From positions 1 through 38,553 of the forward strand of contig CAZOOR010000016.1 of assembly GCA_964581505.1 (NCBI GenBank): DNA of 38,553 nucleotides, given 5' to 3'. This document shows positions 17,369-26,921 of this stretch, piece after piece. The notes beneath the pieces are model-generated. The model had not been told where the DNA came from and made no database searches. It saw only the letters and a list, made by a program, of their open reading frames with translations. The position numbers were made by a program, and so were the translations under genes. The DNA is from CAZOOR01 sp964581505 (lineage in GTDB: Bacteria > Bacteroidota > Ignavibacteria > Kapaibacteriales > UBA2268). The stretch's first letter is position 1. Each line of letters opens with the position of its first letter.

Positions 17369-17809
17369 TTATTTTTCAATTATTACAGTAACAGGTCCGT
17401 CATTCACAAGTGCCACATTCATCATTGCACCGAAAACTCCGGCTTCTATTTTTAGTGATTTATTAGAACGCAAATTGTCAAGCATTTTGTCGTACAATGG
17501 CTTGGCAATATCGGGAGAAGCGGCTTTGCTAAAACTCGGACGATAGCCTTTGCGTGTGTCTCCGTATAGGGTGAAATTTGAAATTAATAAAATTCCGCCG
17601 CCAATGTCGAGTACAGAACGATTCATCTTGCCCGATTCGTCCGAAAAAATCCGCAAATTCACTAATTTATTTGCAAACCACTTTGCTATTTCTTCATCAT
17701 CACTGTCTTTGATACCAAGCAGTACAAGCAAACCCTTATCAATAGCTCCCTGTAGTTTGCCATCAATGCTCACACTTGCTGAACTTACTCTTTGCACAAC
17801 TGCTTTCAA
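17369..17809 (-). CDS. dtd: D-aminoacyl-tRNA deacylase
   Basis: Dtd frees tRNAs wrongly charged with D-amino acids or glycine. The 146-residue protein has the two signature segments: SNFTLYGDTRKGYRPSF (the SQ-FTLY motif with Asn in place of Gln, residues about 77-93) and the C-terminal NDGPVT (136-141), whose Gly-Pro pair enforces chirality. It begins with a TTG start directly after the glmS TAG stop, with no spacing, so translation is probably coupled to glmS. Length is normal. The Asn for Gln change is in a position that helps shape the active site and is worth noting. Confidence 0.95.
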   Translation of the reverse strand: MKAVVQRVSSASVSIDGKLQGAIDKGLLVLLGIKDSDDEEIAKWFANKLVNLRIFSDESGKMNRSVLDIGGGILLISNFTLYGDTRKGYRPSFSKAASPDIAKPLYDKMLDNLRSNKSLKIEAGVFGAMMNVALVNDGPVTVIIEK

Positions 17810-19642
17810 CTATTCCACCGTTACACTTTTTGCCAAATTACGAGGTTGGTCAACATCTCGACCAAGTTCAACAGCCATATAATACGAAAGCAACTGCAAT
17901 GGAATTACAGCCAATACAGGTGTCAGCATTGGAGACGCTTCGGGAATATAAAATACATAATCGGCATATTCCTTAATCCTCTCATCACCTATATTTGCAA
18001 TTGCAATTACTTTTCCTCTCCTTGCCCTTACTTCTTCAATATTTGATAATAGTTTATCATATATCTCATCTTTTGTTGCAATAAATACAACAGGCATATT
18101 CTCATCAATTAGGGCAATAGGTCCGTGTTTCATCTCAGCCGCAGGATAGCCCTCGGCATGAATGTATGAAATCTCTTTCAACTTCAAAGCACCCTCGAGG
18201 GCAACAGGGAAGTTGTATCCTCTACCCAAATACAGGAAATTCCCTGTGTGCCTAAATTGCTGTGCAATTTTCTTAATATCCTCTGAATGACTAAGTATTT
18301 CCTCGATTTTTTCCGGCAAACTTTCTAACTCTTTTGTAAGCTTCATTCCCTCATATTGCGAAACATGCCGACTGCGTCCAATAAACAAAGTCATCAATGC
18401 CAATACAATCAATTGCGATGTGAATGCTTTTGTTGAAGCAACACCTATCTCAGGTCCGGCATGGATATAAACGCCTGCATCAGTTTCTCTGGCAATTGTA
18501 CTGCCGACAACATTGACAACACCCAAAACGGTAGCACCTTTGCGTTTTGCTTCTTTCACCGCCGCCAAAGTGTCTGCTGTTTCACCGCTCTGCGAAATGG
18601 CAATAACAATATCGTCATTTCCCAAAATAGGATTTCTATACCTAAATTCCGAAGCATATTCTACTTCACACGGTATCCCGCAAATCTGCTCTATCATATA
18701 TTCGCCAACTAATGCAGAATGCCAGGACGTTCCGCAAGCTGTCAATATAATTCGTTTTGCATCTCGTAGCATATCCAGCATTCCCGATAATCCCCCTAAA
18801 CGCACATTGCCATCGTCAAGTAATAATCTACCGCGGAAAGCATCGCGAACAGTCTGTCCCTGCTCGAAAATCTCTTTCAGCATAAAATGCTCGTATCCGC
18901 TTTTCTCTATATTACCCAGTTCATAATCAATATGGTCAATTTTACTATTTGTCTCCATATTGTCTATTGTTTTCATTCGGTAACCGTCATCATTGATAAT
19001 TACCATCTCGTCATCATTCAAATAAATCACCTGACGTGTATATTGGATTATTGCAGAAGTGTCAGACGCCAAAATATATTCATTGTCGCCCAAACCCAGA
19101 ACCATTGGGCTACCTCGTTTAGCACCTATTAATTTATCGGGTTCATTAGCGGAAATCACAGCAACGCCAAATGTACCCTCTACTTCGGATAAACCCAGTC
19201 GTACAGCCTCTTCCAAATCATTTACTCTACCATATATATAGCCTATTAATACAGCAAGAACTTCTGTGTCTGTCTCTGATTTAAATTTATATCCCAAATC
19301 GCTTAGTTTCTTCTTTAGTGAAGAATAATTTTCAATAATACCATTATGTACTAAGGATATATTCCCCGAATTATCCGTATGGGGGTGTGCATTGGAATTA
19401 TTGGGTTCCCCATGAGTAGCCCAGCGGGTGTGTGCTATCCCGAGTGAAGAATCAAAGCTTTTGTCGCTTATCATTTCTTTTAATCCGGAAACCTTGCCTT
19501 TTTTCTTATACGTTACTAATCCTTGCTCGGACAAAAGTGAAATGCCTGCTGAGTCATAGCCGCGATATTCCAATCGCTCCAAGCCTTTCAGTAGTACCAT
19601 TTCTGCATTTTGTTTGCCCATATATCCAACTATTCCGCACAT
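17810..19642 (-). CDS. glmS: Glutamine-fructose-6-phosphate aminotransferase (isomerizing)
   Basis: GlmS makes glucosamine-6-phosphate from fructose-6-phosphate and glutamine, the first step to UDP-GlcNAc for cell walls and LPS. The start is set at 19642 so that the catalytic Cys follows the initiator Met (MCGIVGYMG). A longer frame from 19756 would bury this Cys and is rejected. The glutaminase domain shows EYRGYDSAGIS, HTRWATHGEP and HNGIIENY. Two SIS isomerase domains follow (TACGTSWHSALVGEYMIEQ, SQSGETADTLAA). The protein ends with the conserved QPRNLAKSVTVE. At 610 residues it is the usual size. I saw no glmS ribozyme in the short region upstream. dtd follows immediately. Confidence 0.98.
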   Translation of the reverse strand: MCGIVGYMGKQNAEMVLLKGLERLEYRGYDSAGISLLSEQGLVTYKKKGKVSGLKEMISDKSFDSSLGIAHTRWATHGEPNNSNAHPHTDNSGNISLVHNGIIENYSSLKKKLSDLGYKFKSETDTEVLAVLIGYIYGRVNDLEEAVRLGLSEVEGTFGVAVISANEPDKLIGAKRGSPMVLGLGDNEYILASDTSAIIQYTRQVIYLNDDEMVIINDDGYRMKTIDNMETNSKIDHIDYELGNIEKSGYEHFMLKEIFEQGQTVRDAFRGRLLLDDGNVRLGGLSGMLDMLRDAKRIILTACGTSWHSALVGEYMIEQICGIPCEVEYASEFRYRNPILGNDDIVIAISQSGETADTLAAVKEAKRKGATVLGVVNVVGSTIARETDAGVYIHAGPEIGVASTKAFTSQLIVLALMTLFIGRSRHVSQYEGMKLTKELESLPEKIEEILSHSEDIKKIAQQFRHTGNFLYLGRGYNFPVALEGALKLKEISYIHAEGYPAAEMKHGPIALIDENMPVVFIATKDEIYDKLLSNIEEVRARRGKVIAIANIGDERIKEYADYVFYIPEASPMLTPVLAVIPLQLLSYYMAVELGRDVDQPRNLAKSVTVE

Positions 19643-19786
19643 ATTTCTTTCCGTTTTAGTATAATTATTTATTAGACGATTATATATGACATTATTTATA
19701 TTGTACTTGTCATTTTTCGTTTCGCAAAATAACAAATTATCAACATTTCTTTGCATAATTAGCTACTTGCTTCTGTAAAAATTTCT

Positions 19787-19794
19787 TATGTTTG
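19787..19794 (+). promoter_or_regulatory. Candidate promoter of comEC-pgeF
   Basis: TATGTTTG at 19787-19794 fits TAnnTTTG, with a TTG at 19767-19769, 17 bases upstream. It would start transcription near 19801, about 25 bases ahead of the comEC ATG. Confidence 0.4.
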
Positions 19795-19825
19795 TAATAA
19801 TTATTAACAAATTATTTTAAACAAA

Positions 19826-21691
19826 ATGCAAAAAATTCCCGCATTCAAATATTTGCTCTTTCTTTCCGGTGGTATTGTCGCGGGTTTATTTATTTCACTT
19901 GATGATTTTTCATCGCTTATTATTTTATGTTGTGGACTGCTCCTACTATTTCTAATATTCAAATTCACCAAGCTAAGTCTCTTGTATCCGTTTATTGTCA
20001 TTCTAACCGGTTTGGTTCTTGCTCAGAGTATTCAACGTGAATATATTAACGAACCAGTTCAAATTGTTCCTCAATTCAAAGCCTATGTAAAAGGGAGGAT
20101 AGTAAAAATTCTTTCGACAAAAGAAAAATATTCGAGGTTCATACTTGCCGGTGATTTTGTCCCTAACATTTCCGATGGCATTTACGACACAAAAATTTTA
20201 CTAACAATTTACGGAAAGGGGCAGGCACGCTTGCATCTTCGTGAAGGTATGCTTATTCAAGCTAATGTCAATGTTGCTACACCACAAAAAGCTACACTGC
20301 CTACAGATTTTGACGAAACGACTTATGCTCGTTCCCTTGGATTTTCCTTCTATTGCGATGCACATTATAAACAGATTGGGATTATTAAATATGCCTCCGG
20401 TATTGATGCTGAGTTTAACGCATTGCGTTCAGATATTAAAAATCGTATCAGTGTACTTTTTGAAGGAACTAATGCCGATATTGTTACCGCTTTGCTTACC
20501 GGAGACAAAGCATTTAGTAACAAAGATATTAAACGTGATTTTGCACAAACCGGTACTGCTCATGTCTTGGCTATTTCCGGCTTGCATATTGGTATTATTG
20601 CTTCAATAATCATTGTGCTTTTGGGATTCATTCCAAATCGGAGCGTGCGGTTTTTGATTTTTTCATTTTTAGTTTTTGCCTTTGTTATTCTGACAGGCAC
20701 ACAAGCTTCTGCTTTGCGTGCCGCTTTGATGGCTGTATTAATATATCTTGCTTGGTTGGCACAGAGGAAGATTAATCTATTGAATATTCTCTCACTCGCC
20801 GTAATTATTGTCATTTTATTCAATCCGCAAATACTGCTGACTATCGGCTTTCAAATGTCGGTAGCCGCTTTGCTGGGTATCTCTGTATTATTTTTTCCGG
20901 TTAGAGCCTTCTTCAACAGACTGTTTCCATATAATAACACGATGTTGAATTTTATTAAAACCTCATTTGCATTAACGTTTTCAAGTTCTATTGTTATTGC
21001 TCCTATTGTTGCTTATTATTTTCATCATTACTCTATTGTGTCGCCTATTGCTAATTTATTGGTTGTTCCATTAATTACATTCGTATTGTTATTTTCTATT
21101 TTAGCAATTGTTTCTTCGTATGTTAGTATTACACTTGCATTATTTTTTGTAGCCGATACTAATCTGTTACTGGACTTAATCCAAAAAATAAATTCATTAC
21201 TTATGAGGATAGGTGCATTATCGCTCGAACCGTCTATGGTTATAGTACTTGCCATACTCATTTCCTTGTCTTTGATTTATATATTCTCCTCAATGACTAT
21301 TAGACAAGTCCTCTTTAGATTTTCTGTTGCATCACTTATCATCCTTTTATCATTCCAAATCCCAAATGATAAAAATAAAAATGTAATAAATGTTTATCCG
21401 CGTTCGGCTCTTGTTGCTATACACTTCAATAATAGCGATAGAAATATTTTTCTTTTGATTGAAAGAAAAGAACAAAAACGAGTGCGTTTGGATTATGGAT
21501 TATTGAAATTTATTACAAAGAATAGTGGGGAACAAACAGTTGCATATACAGGCAAAACCGGTAAGAAAATATGCAAAAAATTGAGAAGTAATAAACATAT
21601 TAAACTATTATACGTTTCATTAGAGGAGTCTATGTTCATGCTTAATAAAATCGGAATTACTCATTCTATTATCCAAAAAATTATTTATTGA
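19826..21691 (+). CDS. comEC: ComEC/Rec2-family DNA-uptake channel protein
   Basis: ComEC forms the inner-membrane channel through which single-stranded DNA enters during natural transformation. The 621-residue protein has two or three N-terminal membrane segments (about 8-70) and a soluble OB-like (DUF4131) region to about residue 200. The competence domain then begins with LLTGDKAF and the signature GTAHVLAISGLHIGI (about 240-255), followed by a run of hydrophobic helices to about residue 510. The C-terminal 100 residues are soluble but lack the His-rich metallo-beta-lactamase motif found in long ComEC proteins. This short form is seen in other lineages, so it is not judged truncated. Its stop overlaps the pgeF TTG region. 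Confidence 0.9.
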   Translation: MQKIPAFKYLLFLSGGIVAGLFISLDDFSSLIILCCGLLLLFLIFKFTKLSLLYPFIVILTGLVLAQSIQREYINEPVQIVPQFKAYVKGRIVKILSTKEKYSRFILAGDFVPNISDGIYDTKILLTIYGKGQARLHLREGMLIQANVNVATPQKATLPTDFDETTYARSLGFSFYCDAHYKQIGIIKYASGIDAEFNALRSDIKNRISVLFEGTNADIVTALLTGDKAFSNKDIKRDFAQTGTAHVLAISGLHIGIIASIIIVLLGFIPNRSVRFLIFSFLVFAFVILTGTQASALRAALMAVLIYLAWLAQRKINLLNILSLAVIIVILFNPQILLTIGFQMSVAALLGISVLFFPVRAFFNRLFPYNNTMLNFIKTSFALTFSSSIVIAPIVAYYFHHYSIVSPIANLLVVPLITFVLLFSILAIVSSYVSITLALFFVADTNLLLDLIQKINSLLMRIGALSLEPSMVIVLAILISLSLIYIFSSMTIRQVLFRFSVASLIILLSFQIPNDKNKNVINVYPRSALVAIHFNNSDRNIFLLIERKEQKRVRLDYGLLKFITKNSGEQTVAYTGKTGKKICKKLRSNKHIKLLYVSLEESMFMLNKIGITHSIIQKIIY

Positions 21692-21696
21692 TTGTT

Positions 21697-22419
21697 ATGT
21701 TAGATATACTTAGACCGCAAATATTTGACAGAATGAAACTGCAAAGTGGTGTTACGCAGAAAAACCAACGAATATTTCCCAAAACCGGTTTGTCCTTATC
21801 ACCGGCAAAAATACTTGATGACGCTCAATATAATATGCACCTACAAATATTTGCTCATAGCCGCGGTATTGCTTCGCACAGAATTAAGTATAACCAACAG
21901 GTGCATAGCGATATTGTCAGAATTGTTGATGGTCATTCAAACACCGAAGAAGCAGATGCACTAATTACAAATGAAAAACAATTGATGTTACTTGTGAAAA
22001 TTGCCGACTGTGCCGCTATTCTCCTCTATGACCGGAAAAGGCAAGTCATTGCTGCCATACATTCAGGTTGGCGAGGTACAAAAGCTAATATTGTAGAAAA
22101 GTCAATTAATCTAATGAAACAGAATTTCGGTACGGATAGTAAATCTATTATGGCTTATGTTTCTCCTTCTGCATCTGTAAAACATTATCAAGTAGGCGAA
22201 GAATTTCTCACATTCTTCCCGAATGTTATAATTAAGCGTGGGAATAAGTATTACTTCGATAACAAAAAGCTTATTACCGAACAATTACTAAGTGCAGGTG
22301 TTAGTAAATCGCACATTGAAGTCTCGGATATTTGCACCATTGCCGATAATGATTACCATTCCTATCGGCGGGACGGAGACTGCTCCGGCAGAATGGGCGC
22401 CTTCATTATGCTCAAATGA
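21697..22419 (+). CDS. pgeF: Peptidoglycan editing factor PgeF (YfiH, multicopper-oxidase-like fold)
   Basis: YfiH/PgeF proteins remove wrongly incorporated amino acids from peptidoglycan precursors; homologues have also been called polyphenol oxidases. The 240-residue product shows the family blocks YNQQVHSDIV, EADALIT, KIADCAAILLYD, AAIHSGWRGT (His-Ser-Gly-Trp-Arg-Gly) and the C-terminal CTIADNDYHSYRRDGDCSGRMGAF, with metal-ligand Cys and His residues in place. I place the start at the ATG at 21697. A TTG at 21688 overlaps the comEC stop and is an alternative. Either way the gene is coupled to comEC. Confidence 0.92.
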   Translation: MLDILRPQIFDRMKLQSGVTQKNQRIFPKTGLSLSPAKILDDAQYNMHLQIFAHSRGIASHRIKYNQQVHSDIVRIVDGHSNTEEADALITNEKQLMLLVKIADCAAILLYDRKRQVIAAIHSGWRGTKANIVEKSINLMKQNFGTDSKSIMAYVSPSASVKHYQVGEEFLTFFPNVIIKRGNKYYFDNKKLITEQLLSAGVSKSHIEVSDICTIADNDYHSYRRDGDCSGRMGAFIMLK

Positions 22420-22578
22420 TATTGATGGCTCTATTAAACTTTCATCTTAACAAATCTGTCTTAAATGTGTATTTCATTAGTGATATAAACTATTAATTAA
22501 GGATGATTATGAAAAAAATATAAATATTTTGTAAATTGTTTTAATTAATTTGTTGTAGCTATTAAATAAATAGTATAA

Positions 22579-24384
22579 ATGATGATAAATACCATAATTA
22601 TTAATGTTGTTATTGGGATATTAGGAAAGTTAATAAAAGATGCTGCAAAGTCGGTAAAGTATGAAACATATAAAAATCGTTTGATACAGATTGTTGAGCA
22701 CACAATTGAAGAATTTGAAAACAAATTCCCTTATGATATAAATGAGTCTATGTTTCCGTTTTACCATAGTCAAATTCTTTTTGAAAAACTCACTTCTTAT
22801 GTTTTTTTTAATGGAGTAACAGAGGATGACATAAAAAATGAACTTAACAATAATCAAAATATTATCAAACCAACTGATGAAGAATTAGATGAGTTTTATC
22901 AATTGTTTAATAAAAATATACAAAATGATAATATTCTAAAAGATTTATTTATAAATGAAAACTACAAAACACAAATTTTTACAAATACCAATCTCTTAAA
23001 AAAAATATTAAATGAGGTAAAGGGAAATGCGTTTAATCAATTTCCAAAATGTCTTACAAATAATATCCCTAAACTTTCTGAAGACGAAATAGTTGGACGC
23101 GGAAAAATATTAAAAGAATTATATGAAATGCTATTTGACAAACAACCTGTTGTTGTAGTTAATGGAATTGGGGGTATTGGAAAAACTACTATAGCACAAG
23201 TTTACGTGGAAAATAATTACACAAAATATAAACATATTATCTGGCTAAATCAAATCGAAGGAAATAACATCTATACGCAATTTGCCTCTGCCCGTGTTTT
23301 ACGAAAAAATTTGAATATTGCTGATAGTTTTGCCAATTCAAATGATACTTTTAACGAAATTATCAGAAGACTTAATAAAATAAATAGCGGACCTAACTTA
23401 CTTATTATTGATAATGCAGATGGTAGTGTTGAAGAAATTAGAAATTTTTTGCCAGATACTGAAAAATGGCACACTTTGATTACCTCTCGTATTTACTTAA
23501 ATGGTTTTACCGCAAAATATCTTGATTTCTTAAGCAAGAAAAAGGCTTATAATCTCTTAATAAAATATTACAGGAAAGATGGTCTCGACAAATCACAGAT
23601 ATTTGCACTTATTAAATCGCTTGATTATCATACATTAAGTATTGAAATTTTATCAAAAACAGCAAATCAAATTGATTATGATTTTGACGAGCTACTAAAT
23701 GTTTTGAAGAATAATGCCGAGATTAATCTATATGACATTAGGCATTCTAAAAAGAAACGACTTGAAAAAATTCATAATTATTTAGCAGAAATATTTAAAT
23801 TATCCAATTTATCCGATGAGGAATTAACTCTTTTAAAACAATTATCTATTTTGCCAAATCATTTTATCAGCTACCTTACTATTCAAGAATTAATTATTGA
23901 AAAATCAAATAAGAAAATAAAATTAATGCTGGATAGGTTATATAAAAAGGGTTGGTTGCTTAAAGATAGAAATAGCAATAGTTTTAAAATGCATCTAATA
24001 ATTGCTGAAGTTGTGAAGAAACAGGCAAATATTAATTTCGATGATATTTCTTATTATATTAAGCAGGTAACTGATAAATTGTCCATTGACCAAACAAAAG
24101 ATAATCCAGTTGATAAGTTCCAATGGATTGATTATGGAAAAGTAATTCTAAAAAGTTTAAAATCGCAATCAAAGATATGGGACAAAAAAGAAAGTACTAT
24201 ATCGCTATTACAAAATAATTTGGCAACCGTACTTAAAGCCCTTGGCGATTATGAAGGAGCCAAGTCATTATTGGAAGAAGCGTATAGTATTTTTATTGCA
24301 ATATTTGGGGAATGGCATAATCATACAAAAATCGTAAAAGAAAATCTTAATATATTAAACAAACTAATCAAGAAAGGTGAATAG
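22579..24384 (+). CDS. STAND-class (NB-ARC-like) ATPase with a single C-terminal TPR
   Basis: STAND ATPases are signal-triggered switches, and many bacterial ones are anti-phage sensors. The 601-residue protein has three parts. Residues 1-160 form a helical N-terminal domain I do not recognise, starting with a hydrophobic stretch (IIINVVIGILGKLI) that could be membrane-associated or an effector. Residues about 165-480 are the NTPase: IVGRGKILKELYEML (171-185), Walker A GIGGIGKTT (196-204), Walker B LLIIDNAD (274-281), sensor TLITSR (299-304) and a winged-helix-like segment. The C-terminus (about 560-600) reads as one TPR-like pair (NNLATVLKALGDYEGAKSLLEEAYSIF). Most relatives have many repeats, so the sensor seems short or truncated. 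It stands alone between housekeeping genes, is very AT-rich and ends at a terminator, all consistent with acquired cargo. Confidence 0.8.
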   Translation: MMINTIIINVVIGILGKLIKDAAKSVKYETYKNRLIQIVEHTIEEFENKFPYDINESMFPFYHSQILFEKLTSYVFFNGVTEDDIKNELNNNQNIIKPTDEELDEFYQLFNKNIQNDNILKDLFINENYKTQIFTNTNLLKKILNEVKGNAFNQFPKCLTNNIPKLSEDEIVGRGKILKELYEMLFDKQPVVVVNGIGGIGKTTIAQVYVENNYTKYKHIIWLNQIEGNNIYTQFASARVLRKNLNIADSFANSNDTFNEIIRRLNKINSGPNLLIIDNADGSVEEIRNFLPDTEKWHTLITSRIYLNGFTAKYLDFLSKKKAYNLLIKYYRKDGLDKSQIFALIKSLDYHTLSIEILSKTANQIDYDFDELLNVLKNNAEINLYDIRHSKKKRLEKIHNYLAEIFKLSNLSDEELTLLKQLSILPNHFISYLTIQELIIEKSNKKIKLMLDRLYKKGWLLKDRNSNSFKMHLIIAEVVKKQANINFDDISYYIKQVTDKLSIDQTKDNPVDKFQWIDYGKVILKSLKSQSKIWDKKESTISLLQNNLATVLKALGDYEGAKSLLEEAYSIFIAIFGEWHNHTKIVKENLNILNKLIKKGE

Positions 24385-24427
24385 TAATTTAATATATATT
24401 TTTTATCGGTATATATGTCTCAAAATA

Positions 24428-24460
24428 AAAAAAGCCGTTCCACAAAAGAACGGCTTTTTT
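24428..24460. terminator. Bidirectional intrinsic terminator between the STAND gene and korC
   Basis: GCCGTTC (24434-24440) and GAACGGC (24448-24454) form a 7-bp stem with a 7-base loop. It is flanked by A-runs on the left and T-runs on the right, extending the stem with A-T pairs. It can stop both the STAND transcript (plus) and the kor operon (minus). Confidence 0.92.
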
Positions 24461-24476
24461 ATTTAAGCAAATTTGA

Positions 24477-25013
24477 TTATCTGACAAGGCTTCTGCCTAT
24501 TTCAAATGCTTCCATATTGAGCGGTACCAATTTATGATACCTTTCAGGTAAGACCTGTTTTAATGCTTCTTCTATTGTGTCTGCATTTACGGCTTTTGTA
24601 ACCTCCACAAAAGAACCAAGCATAAGCATATTCAGAACTTTCGGATTTTTTAATTTCACTGCTTCCTCACTAACGGGACAAGCAAATATATTAATATCCT
24701 TACGTGTAGGTGGTTTTAAAATATTAGTACTATCGTATAAGATATTGCCACCGGGTTTAACCTCATTCTCGAACTTATCGACCGAAGGCTGATTGAGAGC
24801 CACAACCGTATCGAATGTAGAGATAATCGGTGAACTGATTTTATCATCGGAAACGATAGTGATACAGTTAGCCGTACCACCTCGCATTTCGGGTCCATAG
24901 GACGGCATCCATGTAACTTCTTTGTCTTCAATAACGCCGGCATATCCGAGAATCATTCCCATAGTGAGAACGCCCTGACCGCCAAAACCTGAAAAAATTG
25001 CTTCTTGTGTCAT
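24477..25013 (-). CDS. korC: 2-oxoacid:ferredoxin oxidoreductase, gamma subunit
   Basis: This is the gamma subunit of a four-part 2-oxoacid:ferredoxin oxidoreductase, which converts a 2-oxoacid, CoA and oxidised ferredoxin to acyl-CoA, CO2 and reduced ferredoxin, or runs in reverse. The 178-residue product from the ATG at 25013 begins MTQEAIFSGFGGQGVLTMGMIL, the gamma-domain signature, with WMPSYGPEMRGGTANC following. A 10-residue extension from 25043 overlaps korB and is rejected. It starts one base after the korB stop and is the last gene of the operon. Whether the substrate is 2-oxoglutarate or a branched-chain oxoacid cannot be settled here. Confidence 0.88.
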   Translation of the reverse strand: MTQEAIFSGFGGQGVLTMGMILGYAGVIEDKEVTWMPSYGPEMRGGTANCITIVSDDKISSPIISTFDTVVALNQPSVDKFENEVKPGGNILYDSTNILKPPTRKDINIFACPVSEEAVKLKNPKVLNMLMLGSFVEVTKAVNADTIEEALKQVLPERYHKLVPLNMEAFEIGRSLVR

Positions 25014-25014
25014 A

Positions 25015-25809
25015 TTATTTCTCCTCCGGTACTTTAATGTCACCCAATGGATAGAAAGGAATCATTTTTTCTTCAACGAACTTGTTCGATTGCAGTGGTG
25101 TCAACTTTAAATTAGACGGACAGTTCGATACAACTTCCACAAGACAGAAACCAAGACCCTTCTGTTGATATTCAATAGCTTTTTTTAATGCTTTCTTAGT
25201 TTTACGAACGGTTTTCGGTGAATACACTGCTTGGCGCGTAACATATGAAACGCCCGGCAGAGTTGCTAACATTTCGGTAATTTTCAGCGGATAGCCCTGT
25301 GATGCGACATCACGACCATAAGGCGATGTAGTTGATACCATACCCTCTAAGGTAGTTGGTGCCATTTGACCGCTGGTCATACCGTAAATACCGTTGTTGA
25401 TAAAAATAACCATAATTTTTTCGCCACGGTTAGCGGCGTGAATAGTTTCTGCGGTACCGATAGCCGCTAAATCGCCATCACCCTGATAAGTGAAAACAAT
25501 TTTGTCCGGCAATACTCTTTTAATGCCTGTTGCAACTGCACAAGCACGTCCATGAGCCGCTTCCTGCATATCTACATTAAGGTAGTGATAAGCAAAAACC
25601 GAACAACCGACAGGCGCTACACCAATCATTTCGCCATCAATACCCATTTCTTCAACTACTTCCATAAGTAATTTATGAACCGTACTATGCCCGCAACCCG
25701 GACAGTAATGGAATTCCTGAGGCAATAATGTTCCCGGCTTTTGGTAAACAATATTTTCGGGAGTACGAATATCAAGTTTCAGAGTTTCCTTTATTACATC
25801 ATTACTCAT
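25015..25809 (-). CDS. korB: 2-oxoacid:ferredoxin oxidoreductase, beta (TPP) subunit
   Basis: The beta subunit binds thiamine diphosphate. The 264-residue protein shows YCPGCGHSTVH (CPGCGH at 36-41), GVAPVGCSVF, HGRACAVATGIK, and the TPP-Mg motif GDGDLAAIG (from 110) ending in NNGIYGMTSGQMAPTT (from 138). Length and motifs are typical of KorB/VorA-type subunits. An AAGGAG box lies ahead of the ATG. It sits two bases after the alpha-subunit stop and one base before the gamma subunit, so the three genes form a tight unit. Confidence 0.9.
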   Translation of the reverse strand: MSNDVIKETLKLDIRTPENIVYQKPGTLLPQEFHYCPGCGHSTVHKLLMEVVEEMGIDGEMIGVAPVGCSVFAYHYLNVDMQEAAHGRACAVATGIKRVLPDKIVFTYQGDGDLAAIGTAETIHAANRGEKIMVIFINNGIYGMTSGQMAPTTLEGMVSTTSPYGRDVASQGYPLKITEMLATLPGVSYVTRQAVYSPKTVRKTKKALKKAIEYQQKGLGFCLVEVVSNCPSNLKLTPLQSNKFVEEKMIPFYPLGDIKVPEEK

Positions 25810-25811
25810 AT

Positions 25812-26879
25812 TTATTTCTCCTTAATAAAATAGTTCTCAAAATTCTCGAGAATTTCCTCTGGCGAGGGAATTACTCCGCCACATCTACCGAAGAACTCAA
25901 CTCTTGTTTTGAATTCGGTTGATAGCTTTACATCTTCAATCATTTGTCCCATATTCATCTCAACATCTAAAATACCTTTGACCTTAGGAGCCATTTCTTT
26001 AAATATATCAGTTGGGAATGGGAATAATGTAATTGGACGAATGAGACCGATTTTATAGCCTTTGGCTCTTCCCATTTCCATTGCTTTAACGGCAATACGT
26101 GCCGCCAAGCCGTAGCCTGTCATTAAATACTCGGCATCATCAAGGTAATAGGATTCGTATAATGTCTCTTCTTTTTCCATCTGTCTGTATTTCTTCTGGA
26201 GATTGATATTAATCAATTCCATTTTTTCCGGCTCAATATGTAGTGATGTAATAAATCTTCTTATTTTTTTATTACGCTTGCCGTCAGTTGCCCACTCGTA
26301 TTTTCTATCAATTCTTTCCATTTGGTCGAAGAATGTAACTTTCTCTTTCATCTGACCAATAGCACCGTCAGCCAAAATCATTGCAGGGTTCCTGTATTTT
26401 TCTGCAAGTTCAAAGCCGAGTTTTACGTGGTCGACCATTTCCTGAACACTTGACGGTGCAAGAACGATTAATTTATAATCGCCATGTCCGCCACCTTTGA
26501 CGGATTGGAAATAATCACCCTGTGCCGGTTGGATTGTGCCAAGTCCCGGACCGCCTCTGTTTACATTTGCCAATAAGCAAGGCAATTCGGCACTTGCAAT
26601 ATATGATAGACCCTCTTGCATCAAACTAATGCCAGGGCTTGACGATGTTGTCATTACACGCTTGCCGGCGCCGGCGGCACCATAAATCATATTGATTGCG
26701 GCAACTTCACTCTCGGCTTGCAGAACAACCATTCCGGTTCGTTTAGTTGCTTCGAGTGCCAGATATTCCAAAACTTCGGATTGCGGAGTTATGGGATAGC
26801 CAAAATAAGCATCACAACCAATACGAATCATCGCTTCGGCTAATGCTTCATTGCCCTTCATAAATTTTGTTTCAGCCAT
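25812..26879 (-). CDS. korA: 2-oxoacid:ferredoxin oxidoreductase, alpha subunit (KorA/VorB type)
   Basis: The alpha subunit carries the pyrimidine-binding and transketolase-C parts. The 355-residue protein opens MAETKFMKGNEALAEAMIRIGCDAYFGYPITPQSEVLEYL, the family signature with G-Y-PITP-SE. It continues with GLSYIASAELPCLLANVNRGGPGLGTIQPAQGDYFQ. This short alpha type is often annotated VorB (2-oxoisovalerate) as well as KorA, so the gene symbol is tentative. An AAGGAG box lies five bases before the ATG. Upstream, 42 bases away, is the small ferredoxin, completing the order delta-alpha-beta-gamma. Confidence 0.87.
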   Translation of the reverse strand: MAETKFMKGNEALAEAMIRIGCDAYFGYPITPQSEVLEYLALEATKRTGMVVLQAESEVAAINMIYGAAGAGKRVMTTSSSPGISLMQEGLSYIASAELPCLLANVNRGGPGLGTIQPAQGDYFQSVKGGGHGDYKLIVLAPSSVQEMVDHVKLGFELAEKYRNPAMILADGAIGQMKEKVTFFDQMERIDRKYEWATDGKRNKKIRRFITSLHIEPEKMELININLQKKYRQMEKEETLYESYYLDDAEYLMTGYGLAARIAVKAMEMGRAKGYKIGLIRPITLFPFPTDIFKEMAPKVKGILDVEMNMGQMIEDVKLSTEFKTRVEFFGRCGGVIPSPEEILENFENYFIKEK

Positions 26880-26921
26880 TTTGTCTCCTTAGATTTCCTT
26901 TTAATTAACTTTCGTTTTTTG

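Noticed and set aside
19643..19756. 38-residue N-terminal extension of GlmS
   Set aside because: The enzyme needs Cys directly after the initiator Met for glutaminase activity; the start at 19642 provides it.
19826..21691. ComEC as a truncated pseudogene because it lacks a metallo-beta-lactamase domain
   Set aside because: Short ComEC proteins are known, the channel domain is complete, and pgeF follows in tight coupling.
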